Below, in pieces: positions 1-5,503 of a stretch of 7,685 nt of DNA. The notes beneath the pieces were generated by a model. The model was given only the letters and a program-made list of their open reading frames with translations. It was not told the origin of the DNA and made no database searches. Source of the stretch: JAAYZQ01 sp034428935 (lineage in GTDB: Bacteria > Chloroflexota > Anaerolineae > JAAYZQ01); assembly GCA_034428935.1 (NCBI GenBank), contig DAOUHB010000248.1, forward strand, positions 1-7,685, written 5' to 3'. A program made the translations under genes and the position numbers. How positions within the stretch are numbered: the first letter of the stretch is position 1; every line of letters starts with the position of its first letter.

Positions 1-60
1 ACGTGACAATGGCGCGAATCTGTGCCACAATATGGGCTGCAGCCGAAAACCCAGCAAACG

Positions 61-66
61 AGGAGG
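61..66 (+). promoter_or_regulatory. Ribosome binding site of the transposase
   Basis: A perfect AGGAGG sits 6 nt before the ATG at 73. It decides the start over the in-frame GTG at 22, which would add 17 residues and has no such site. Confidence 0.85.
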
Positions 67-72
67 CAATCG

Positions 73-1725
73 ATGACACTTCACATTCGCCGGTCCTTTC
101 AGGTTCCCCAGGATACCGCAGATCTGGCGCGCGAGATCTATCGCAAAGGGAACGTGTACATGAGCCTGCGCGACAAGCTGGGGCTTTGGTACCAAGATAG
201 TGACTATGCCTCCCTGTTCGTGGTCAACGAAGGGCGCCGGGCTGAATCGCCGGGCTTCCTGAACCTGGTCCTGGCCATTCAGTTCGCTGAGGGGCTTACG
301 GACCGACAGGTTGCGGAAGAAGTCCGAGGCAGAATCGACCTGAAATACTTCTTGGGCTTGCCGTTGAAACACCCGGGCTTTGAATTCACGATTCTGCACG
401 ACCATCGAAGGCGCCTCATCGCGGGCGGGATGGAAGCTCGTTTGCTGGATGATTTGCTTTTGCACTGTCGGCAACTGGGTTTGATCAAGGGCCGCGGCCG
501 ACAACGCACCGACTCGACCCACGTCCTGGCCGCCGTGCGCCAGATGAACCGCCTGGAGCGTGTGGGGGAGACCATGCGCGCCGCACTGAACGCTCTGGCA
601 ACGGTAGTTCCAGACTGGCTGCAGGAGCAGGTAACGCCCGATTGGTTTGACCTGTATGGTCCGCGCTTTGAGCAGTATCGCCTGCCCAAGAAAAAGTCGG
701 AGCAGGAGGACTTGGCCACGCGGATCGGTGCTGACGGGTACCACCTCTTGTCGGCGGTCTACGAGTCGGCGGCTGCCTGGCTGCGAGAAGTGCCTGCGGT
801 GGAGATCCTGCGCCAAGTATGGGTCCAGCAGTACTATCTGCAAGGGGACCAGGTGCATTGGCGAACGGAAAAAGACTCGCCGCCCAACAACCTCCGAATC
901 CAATCGCCTTACGATCCAGAGGCTCGGAATCGAACCAAGCGGACGACCAACTGGACGGGCTACGCGGTGCACTTGACCGAGACGTGCGATGAGGACCTGC
1001 CGCACCTGATCACCGACGTGCAAACAACCCAAGCAACACGAAACGACGTGTTGCTTACCGACGTCGTCCATGCTTCCTTGGCGGCGAAGGAGCTCTTGCC
1101 CGCGGAGCATTTCGTGGACACAGGCTATATGAGCGCCGATCTGCTGGTGACCGGCCGTGAGCAGTACGACCTCGACCTGTGCGGACCGGTGCTGCCGGAT
1201 ACCAGGTGGCAGGCACGGGAGGGAACGGGCTACGATGTGCATAGCTTTTTCATCGACTGGGATGGAAAGCGCGTCACCTGCCCTGAGGGCAACAGCAGTG
1301 CGGTCTGGCAAGAACGCAAGAATGACGAGGGCAAAGATGTCGTCGTCGCCTACATGGAGGCAACCGTGTGCCGGACCTGTCCGAAACGAGAGCAATGCAC
1401 GCGCAGCAAGACGGAGGGCCGCCGGGCATTGGTCTTTCGCCCTCAAGCGCAATACCTCGCTCTCCAGGAAGCACGGGAACGACAAGAGAGCCCGGAGTTC
1501 AAGGAACGGTATAAGCGTCGTGCTGGGATCGAAGGGACGATCTCCCAAGGGACACGCTCCTTTGAACTGCGCCAGACCCGCTACATTGGCCTGGCGAAGA
1601 CTCATTTGCAGCACTTGCTAATTGCGGTTGCCATGGACATGACACGCGTTGTGAAATGGCTAGAACACGTCCCACGAGCACAAACGCGCCGATCCAGGTT
1701 TCAGGTTCTCCCTCGTGCTGCATAG
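73..1725 (+). CDS. IS1182 family DDE transposase
   Basis: The 550-residue protein catalyses cut and strand transfer of its own element. The N-terminal part (about residues 1-140) resembles the DUF772-type transposase leader domain, with the pattern LNLVLAIQFAEGLTDRQVAE. The catalytic RNase H-like fold follows. The first Asp is D147 in RTDSTHVLAA, the second D349 in FVDTGYMS, and the Glu is E487 in RAGIEGTISQGTR, followed by the typical LRQTRYIGLAKTHLQH and a C-terminal helix. A cysteine cluster, C403 then C433, C436 and C442 (CRTCPKREQC), lies in the insertion between D349 and E487, as usual in this family, and may bind metal. No frameshift or internal stop is seen, so it may be active. Third codon positions are visibly less GC-rich than in the flanking genes, consistent with recent arrival. 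Confidence 0.93.
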   Translation: MTLHIRRSFQVPQDTADLAREIYRKGNVYMSLRDKLGLWYQDSDYASLFVVNEGRRAESPGFLNLVLAIQFAEGLTDRQVAEEVRGRIDLKYFLGLPLKHPGFEFTILHDHRRRLIAGGMEARLLDDLLLHCRQLGLIKGRGRQRTDSTHVLAAVRQMNRLERVGETMRAALNALATVVPDWLQEQVTPDWFDLYGPRFEQYRLPKKKSEQEDLATRIGADGYHLLSAVYESAAAWLREVPAVEILRQVWVQQYYLQGDQVHWRTEKDSPPNNLRIQSPYDPEARNRTKRTTNWTGYAVHLTETCDEDLPHLITDVQTTQATRNDVLLTDVVHASLAAKELLPAEHFVDTGYMSADLLVTGREQYDLDLCGPVLPDTRWQAREGTGYDVHSFFIDWDGKRVTCPEGNSSAVWQERKNDEGKDVVVAYMEATVCRTCPKREQCTRSKTEGRRALVFRPQAQYLALQEARERQESPEFKERYKRRAGIEGTISQGTRSFELRQTRYIGLAKTHLQHLLIAVAMDMTRVVKWLEHVPRAQTRRSRFQVLPRAA

Positions 1726-1875
1726 GTTAATAAAACAACAGTATCACAAGTCGGGGAATCCGGGATGCGTACGGCTGGGGAGTCCCCCCTGGCCCGGACG
1801 GCCACCCTGGCACCGGCCGCCAGGGCAGGTGGGACGGGCGACTTGTCGGGGTAGGCTTGCAGGGAGAGGGCTTGG

Positions 1876-1936
1876 CCCCCGACAAGTCGAGGAGTCCGGG
1901 ATGCGCACGGCTGGGGAGTCCTCGACTTGTCGGGGG
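1876..1936. repeat. Perfect 18-bp stem of repeat unit 2
   Basis: CCCCCGACAAGTCGAGGA (1876-1893) is the exact reverse complement of 1919-1936, with a 25-nt loop (1894-1918). It is the longest perfect inverted repeat I found. Transcription from either side would give a very stable hairpin. No T-run follows on either strand, so a standard intrinsic terminator is unlikely. Confidence 0.9.
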
Positions 1937-1959
1937 AGGCTTGCAGGGAGAGGGCTTGG

Positions 1960-2043
1960 CCCCGACAAGTCGGGGAGTCCGGGATGCGTACGGCTGGGGA
2001 GTCCCCCCTGGCCCGGACGGCAAGGACGGGCGACTTGTCGGGG
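1960..2043. repeat. Repeat unit 3 hairpin with internal insertion
   Basis: CCCCGACAAGTCG (1960-1972) pairs with CGACTTGTCGGGG (2031-2043), 13 bp. Inside, GTCCGGG (1977-1983) pairs with CCCGGAC (2012-2018). Compared with unit 2, about 25 extra nt sit in the right half (within 2004-2030). Unit 1 (1746-1851) has the same closing arm at 1839-1851 but 54 nt at this place. Confidence 0.8.
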
Positions 2044-2100
2044 TAGGCTTGCAGGGGGAGGACAGGGAGCGCGGGGGCTGTAGGCCGCTGACCGGGCAAA

Positions 2101-2129
2101 TTGACAGGGAGGGAAAAGCGTGCTAAAGT
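2101..2129 (+). promoter_or_regulatory. Sigma70-type promoter of the hydrolase-aldolase operon
   Basis: A perfect -35 TTGACA (2101-2106) is followed by exactly 17 nt and a -10 TAAAGT (2124-2129, 4 of 6 matches). A TG at 2121-2122 makes it an extended -10 (TGCTAAAGT). Transcription would start near 2136 and give a leader of about 42 nt before the ATG at 2178. The promoter begins about 30 bp after the last recognisable repeat sequence. Confidence 0.7.
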
Positions 2130-2160
2130 GATTCCACCAACGGCAAGACAGATATGCTCA

Positions 2161-2168
2161 GGGGGGAG
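2161..2168 (+). promoter_or_regulatory. Ribosome binding site of the FAA-hydrolase gene
   Basis: A GGGGGGAG purine run ends 9 nt before the ATG at 2178. It supports that start over the in-frame upstream ATG at 2154, which lies only about 18 nt after the predicted transcription start and lacks a site. Confidence 0.6.
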
Positions 2169-2177
2169 CGCAGCATT

Positions 2178-3059
2178 ATGAAACTGGTGACGTTCCTTCT
2201 TCACGGCCAGGCCCGGCTGGGGGCGCTCCTGCCCGGCGAGGCGGAGCAGACGGTGGTCGACCTGAACCGGGCGGATGGTTCGCTGCCCACCGACATGATC
2301 GCCTTCCTGGAGGCCGGCGAGGCGGCGAGGGCACGGGCCGGGCAGGTCCTGGCCGCGCCGCCGCCCGAGGCGACGTACAAGCTGGCGGAGGTTGTCCTCA
2401 AGGCACCCATCCTGCGGCCCGGCAAGATCATCTGCATCGGCCTGAACTATGTCGAGCACGCCCGCGAATCCAGGATCTCGGTGCCGCCCTTCCCCGTTAT
2501 TTTTTCCAAGTACGCCAACTCGGTCGTCGGCCACGGAGAGCCCATCGTCATCCCCGGCGCCGTGCGGGAGCCGGATTACGAGGGCGAGCTGGCGGCCGTC
2601 ATCGGCCGTCGGGGCCGTCGCATCCCCGAGGCCCGGGCCCTGGAGTACGTGGCCGGCTACCTGCCGCTCAACGACGTCAGCGCCCGCGACTGGCAGCACC
2701 GCACCAGCCAGTGGGTCATCGGCAAGACGGCGGACACGTTTTGTCCCATGGGGCCGGCCCTGGTGACCGCCGACGAGATCCCCGACGTCCAGGATCTGTG
2801 GGTGCGCACCAGCATCGGCGACGAGCTGCTCCAGGAGGGGCACACGAGCTGGATGATCTTTACCGTGGCCCGCCTCATCGCCGACATGAGCCAGGTCATG
2901 ACCCTGGAACCGGGCGACGTCATTGCCACGGGCACACCGGCCGGCGTCGGCGCGTCGCGCAGGCCCCCGCGCTGGCTGCGTCCCGGCGACGTGGTGCGGG
3001 TGGAGGTCGAGAAGGTGGGCGTCCTGGAAAACCCCGTCGTCGAGGAGGATAACGGATGA
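2178..3059 (+). CDS. Fumarylacetoacetate hydrolase (FAH) family protein
   Basis: This 293-residue cytoplasmic enzyme has the usual two-part layout of bacterial FAH-family hydrolases and isomerases. A short variable N-terminal domain (about 1-75) precedes the catalytic fold, which starts at KIICIGLNYVEHARES (His94 nearby). Likely divalent-metal ligands are E135 and E137 in DYEGELAAVIG and D166 in LNDVSARDWQ. The conserved lysine is K183 in VIGKTADTFCPMGPAL, and the C-terminal PGDVIATGTPAGVG motif is intact. The family includes acylpyruvate hydrolases, 2-hydroxyhepta-2,4-diene-1,7-dioate isomerases and 2,4-diketo-3-deoxy-sugar-acid hydrolases, and sequence alone does not choose among them. The stop overlaps the next start by 4 nt (ATGA), so it is co-translated with an HpcH/HpaI aldolase. 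That pairing points to breakdown of a 2-oxo acid or sugar acid ending in aldol cleavage. Confidence 0.93.
   Translation: MKLVTFLLHGQARLGALLPGEAEQTVVDLNRADGSLPTDMIAFLEAGEAARARAGQVLAAPPPEATYKLAEVVLKAPILRPGKIICIGLNYVEHARESRISVPPFPVIFSKYANSVVGHGEPIVIPGAVREPDYEGELAAVIGRRGRRIPEARALEYVAGYLPLNDVSARDWQHRTSQWVIGKTADTFCPMGPALVTADEIPDVQDLWVRTSIGDELLQEGHTSWMIFTVARLIADMSQVMTLEPGDVIATGTPAGVGASRRPPRWLRPGDVVRVEVEKVGVLENPVVEEDNG
3042..3048 (+). promoter_or_regulatory. Ribosome binding site of the aldolase, inside the upstream gene
   Basis: GAGGAGG lies 7 nt before the ATG at 3056 and within the last codons of the hydrolase gene. It supports the ATGA-overlap start. Confidence 0.85.
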
Positions 3060-3799
3060 AGAACGCCGCCAAAGAACGCATGCTGTCCGGAGAGCCGGCC
3101 GTGGGCATCGTCCTGGAGCTGGGCTCGCCGGTTCTCGCGGGCATCGCCGCCGGGGCCGGGTTCGATTTCGTGCTGGTGGATTACCAGCACGGCGCCTGGG
3201 ACGACGCCTCGGCCCTGGCCGCCTTTGGCGCCATCTCCCTGGGGCCGGCGGTGCCCGTGGCGCGGGTCTACCAGAACGACTTTTACGCCATCGGCCGGGC
3301 CCTGGACCGGGGCGCGCTGGGCATCGTCGTGCCCATGGTCAACTCGGCCGACGAAGCCCGGGCCGCCGCCTTTGCCGCCCGCTATCCGCCCCGGGGCGGC
3401 CGCTCCTTCGCCGGCAGCCTGGCCGTGCACTATGGCCCCGACTATGGCACGTGGGCCAACGACGCGGTGTTCCTGGCCGTCCAGATCGAGACCGCCCAGG
3501 CCGCGGAGCGCGTCGAGGAGATCATGGCCGTCGACGGCGTGGACGGCTGCTGGATCGGGCCCATGGACCTGGCCCGCTCCATGGGCGTGGCCATGGGCAG
3601 CCCGCCCCACGAAGCCGCCATCCAGCGCGTGCTGGACGCCTGCCACGCGACGGCCAGGGTCCCGGGCATATACGCCCCCGACGCGGCGGCTGCCAGGCGC
3701 CGCATCGGGCAGGGGTTCCGCTTTGTGACCGCGGCCGACGACGCCGGGCTCATCGCCGGTGGGGCGCGAGAGACCCTGCGCCGCCTGGCCGGCGCGTGA
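3056..3799 (+). CDS. HpcH/HpaI family aldolase
   Basis: This 247-residue enzyme should be a class II, metal-dependent pyruvate aldolase with a TIM-barrel fold. It would split 4-hydroxy-2-oxo acids to pyruvate plus an aldehyde. Visible family marks are the catalytic His45 in VDYQHG, Arg69 in PVARVYQ, GALGIVVPMV, the YPPRGGRS loop, metal ligand E145 in VQIET and D171 in WIGPMDLARSMG. Many relatives read D-x-E-H at the catalytic His; here Gln44 replaces Glu. The length is normal. It starts inside the stop of the FAH-family gene, so the two form an operon driven from 2101. Candidate roles include 2-keto-3-deoxy-rhamnonate-type, 5-keto-4-deoxy-glucarate-type and homoprotocatechuate-pathway aldolases. 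The substrate is not decidable here. Confidence 0.93.
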   Translation: MKNAAKERMLSGEPAVGIVLELGSPVLAGIAAGAGFDFVLVDYQHGAWDDASALAAFGAISLGPAVPVARVYQNDFYAIGRALDRGALGIVVPMVNSADEARAAAFAARYPPRGGRSFAGSLAVHYGPDYGTWANDAVFLAVQIETAQAAERVEEIMAVDGVDGCWIGPMDLARSMGVAMGSPPHEAAIQRVLDACHATARVPGIYAPDAAAARRRIGQGFRFVTAADDAGLIAGGARETLRRLAGA

Positions 3800-3807
3800 G
3801 CCCCCCG

Positions 3808-3821
3808 GGGCCGGCCGGCCC
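3808..3821. repeat. Palindrome at the convergent gene junction
   Basis: A perfect 14-nt palindrome GGGCCGGCCGGCCC lies in the 31-nt gap between the aldolase stop (3799) and the end of the minus-strand permease (3831). It could serve as a two-way terminator, but there is no T-run on either side. In DNA this rich in G and C, such a palindrome could also be chance. Confidence 0.35.
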
Positions 3822-3830
3822 GCTCCTGCC

Positions 3831-4622
3831 TCAGCTCGACGCGCTGGCGTAGCGGCGCAGCCCCAGGCGGAACAGGAGGCTGGCGCCGGCGAACAGGGCA
3901 ACGGCAAAGGCCACGCTGCCGGCCAGGGCCGCGGCCGGCAGGCTGCCCATCAGCGCCTGGGCGGGCACGGTGGTCATCAGGCCCACGGGCACGATCCAGG
4001 TGAGCACCAGCCGCAGCCAGCCGGGATAGAGGCCCACGGGGTAGCGGGCCATGTCGAACAGGCCGTCCAGGATCCAGGTGAACAGCAGGCTGGGGTTCCA
4101 CAGCGTCAGGGCGCAAAAGGCCAGCATCGCGGCGTAGAGGATGGTCACGGCCGCGCCCAGGGCCAGGAAAAAGGCCGCCAGCCGGTCCAGGGGCAGGGCC
4201 GCGCCCAGCCGGCCGGCGGCCACGGCGACGACGCCGATGCCCAGCGCCAGGTCCACCAGGGCAAAGGGGCGCCAGTGGCGAACGCTGGCCAGGAACTGGG
4301 GGTTCACCGGCCGCAGCAGGGTATAGTCCAGGCGCCCGGTCCACACCTCGCCGTCCATGCCGGCCAGGGCCTCCAGGCTGGGGCCGATGAACAACCCCCG
4401 CAGGGCGCTGAGGATCAGAAACACGCCCAGCAGGGCCAGGGTAGAGGCCAGGTCCCAGCCGCGGATGGACTCTACCTGGCCAAAGAGGACCAGCACCCCG
4501 GCGATGCCCGTGCCCAGCCCCAGGAGCGACTGGAACAGCGCCAGCCAGAAGTTGGCCCGATACGCCAGCTCGGCCTGCACCGAGGCGCGGGCGCACTTGC
4601 CCGCGAGCTTCAAGTAGTACAT
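3831..4622 (-). CDS. ABC-2 type transporter permease (second permease, COG3694-like)
   Basis: The 263-residue membrane protein starts with YYLKLAGKCARASVQAELAYRA, typical of this permease type, where a short cytoplasmic helix precedes the first membrane span (about 25-47). Further hydrophobic segments lie near 58-80, 112-133, 138-165, 195-218 and 225-250, giving about six spans. The motif GRLDYTLLRPVNP (96-108) lies after span 2 and is mirrored by YGRLSFLLVRPLSP in the neighbouring permease. This shared LLRP motif supports the two as paired, distantly related subunits of one heteromeric channel. The start is the ATG at 4622, with GGAGGG 6 nt upstream. It is the last gene of the minus-strand transporter cluster, 74 nt after the other permease, and ends 31 nt from the convergent aldolase. 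The cargo is unknown. Confidence 0.9.
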   Translation of the reverse strand: MYYLKLAGKCARASVQAELAYRANFWLALFQSLLGLGTGIAGVLVLFGQVESIRGWDLASTLALLGVFLILSALRGLFIGPSLEALAGMDGEVWTGRLDYTLLRPVNPQFLASVRHWRPFALVDLALGIGVVAVAAGRLGAALPLDRLAAFFLALGAAVTILYAAMLAFCALTLWNPSLLFTWILDGLFDMARYPVGLYPGWLRLVLTWIVPVGLMTTVPAQALMGSLPAAALAGSVAFAVALFAGASLLFRLGLRRYASASS

Positions 4623-4696
4623 GGTGCACCCTCCAGGTGCGGCGTGTGATGCGCCGCCAGCAGTTCGGTCGCGAGTTTCTCCATCCGCCCTTGCCC

Positions 4697-5503
4697 CTAT
4701 CCCCCCACGGCCGTGTAGCGGCGCAGGCCGGCGCGCCACAGGCCCAGGCAGAGGGCCATGGCCAGGAGCAGCCAGGCGCCCTGGACGGCCAGGCCGGTCC
4801 ACAGGTCGCGGCCCCCCACGTGCCCGGCCAGGATCTCGACCGGGAAGGAGAGCATGTAGCGAAAGGGCAGGACGGCTGCCAGGCGCTGCATGCCTTCGGG
4901 CAGGAGGGCGATGGGCGCCACCTGCCCGCCCAGCAAAAAGACCAGGCTCTCCTGCAGCGAGAGCAGGGCGTCGGCGCGGCTGGCCCAGAAGGAGAGAAGT
5001 GCCACCCAGTAGCCCCACAGGAAGCGCAGCGCCCAGGCCAGGACCAGGGCGGGCAGGAAGGCCAGAACCTGGCTCCAGGCGATGTGCAGCTCGGGGCGTA
5101 GCAGCAGGGCCAGCAGCCCCGCCAGGGGCAGGGCAAAGGTCATGAACACCACCTTGACCGCCACCTCCGAGGCCAGGGCGTCGTAAAAGGGCGACAGGGG
5201 CCGCACCAGCAAAAAGCTCAGCCGGCCGTAGCGGATGCCGTCGCCCACGGTCCAGTTGTTGGTGCTGAAGGTGACCTGGTTGACCAGGATGAGGACCACG
5301 TAATAGCCCACCAGCTCGCCGCGGCCCAGGCCGCCCGCGCCGCCCTCCTCGGCCGCCGCCGACCAGACGAGGAGATAGACCAGCAGCGGGACCATCCACG
5401 AGAAGGCGACCAGGTAAAAGAAGCCGCGGTGCTGGAGCCACGAGGCCCACGTGGCGCGCACCAGGGCCAGGCCGCCGCGCAGGTTCGCCGCCCGGGGGCT
5501 CAC
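4697..5503 (-). CDS. ABC-2 type transporter permease (first permease, COG4587-like)
   Basis: The 268-residue protein has about six membrane spans: near 28-50, 64-80, 108-135, 141-173, 183-202 and 237-258. The loop motif GDGIRYGRLSFLLVRPLSP (87-105) matches the LLRP motif of the partner permease. The start is a GTG at 5503 whose last two bases and the next base form the ATPase stop (GTGA overlap). This is strong evidence of translational coupling and of one-to-one assembly with the ATPase. No soluble periplasmic domain or lipoprotein signal is present, so an exporter or lipid/drug-type transporter is more likely than an importer. The substrate is not visible in the sequence. Confidence 0.9.
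   Translation of the reverse strand: MSPRAANLRGGLALVRATWASWLQHRGFFYLVAFSWMVPLLVYLLVWSAAAEEGGAGGLGRGELVGYYVVLILVNQVTFSTNNWTVGDGIRYGRLSFLLVRPLSPFYDALASEVAVKVVFMTFALPLAGLLALLLRPELHIAWSQVLAFLPALVLAWALRFLWGYWVALLSFWASRADALLSLQESLVFLLGGQVAPIALLPEGMQRLAAVLPFRYMLSFPVEILAGHVGGRDLWTGLAVQGAWLLLAMALCLGLWRAGLRRYTAVGG

Larger units (their letters stand above)
1..1745 (+). mobile_element. IS1182-type insertion sequence, right end near 1745, left end at or before the window edge
   Basis: The element contains one complete transposase gene (73-1725) and a 20-nt AT-rich tail. The right limit is inferred. From 1746 the sequence (ACAAGTCGGGG) matches the interior of the downstream repeat unit (GACAAGTCGGGG at 1964), whereas sequence up to 1745 does not, so the junction lies at about 1745. 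The left terminal inverted repeat cannot be confirmed. The first bases (GTGACAATGGCG, 3-14) match the inverted right end (GTGATACTGTTG) at only 8 of 12 positions. The total length, if the left end is close to base 1, would fit the family. No target duplication can be checked because the left flank is missing. Confidence 0.75.
1746..2068. repeat. Array of three palindromic repeat units (hairpin-forming intergenic repeat)
   Basis: Three related units start at 1746 (5' truncated by the IS), 1881 and 1964. Each opens with GACAAGTCGRGGA, continues with GTCCGGGATGCG and ACGGCTGGGGAGTC, and closes with CGACTTGTCGGGG and a tail GGCTTGCAGGG. The opening and closing pieces are inverted copies, so each unit can fold into a long hairpin. 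Each arm also holds the small palindrome CGAC-AA-GTCG. Units 1 and 2 are joined to the next by GGCTTGCAGGGAGAGGGCTT, present at 1855-1874 and 1939-1958. The units are open in several frames and translate into repetitive Pro/Gly/Arg/Ser peptides on both strands, but no frame has domain content or a start signal, so I treat the region as non-coding. Together with the IS tail and the promoter at 2101 it fills the gene-free stretch 1726-2177. Confidence 0.85.

Noticed and set aside
3..14. Possible left inverted repeat of the IS (GTGACAATGGCG against right-end GTGATACTGTTG).
   Set aside because: Only 8 of 12 positions match and the flank is not in the window, so it cannot be separated from chance.
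3..33. Possible transposase promoter: GTGACA (3-8) and CAATAT (28-33).
   Set aside because: The spacing is 19 nt and the -10 matches at only 3 of 6 positions.
1746..2068. CRISPR array.
   Set aside because: The units are too long and variable, are joined by conserved rather than unique spacers, and there is no cas gene in the window.
1715..2126. Plus-strand short frames rich in Gly, Arg and Ser over the repeat array.
   Set aside because: They are translations of palindromic DNA in several frames equally, with no ribosome binding site or family resemblance.
1701..2843. Long minus-strand open frame with repeated peptides across the repeat array.
   Set aside because: It runs antisense into the FAH-family gene, its repeats simply reflect the DNA repeats, and it has no start signal or domain.
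2657..3907. 416-codon minus-strand open frame opposite the hydrolase and aldolase.
   Set aside because: Long antisense frames are expected in GC-rich genes. The plus strand carries two clear enzyme families there.
3442..5136. Long minus-strand frame spanning the aldolase end and both permeases.
   Set aside because: It is out of frame with the recognised permeases, is full of low-complexity Pro/Arg/Ala, and crosses the convergent junction.
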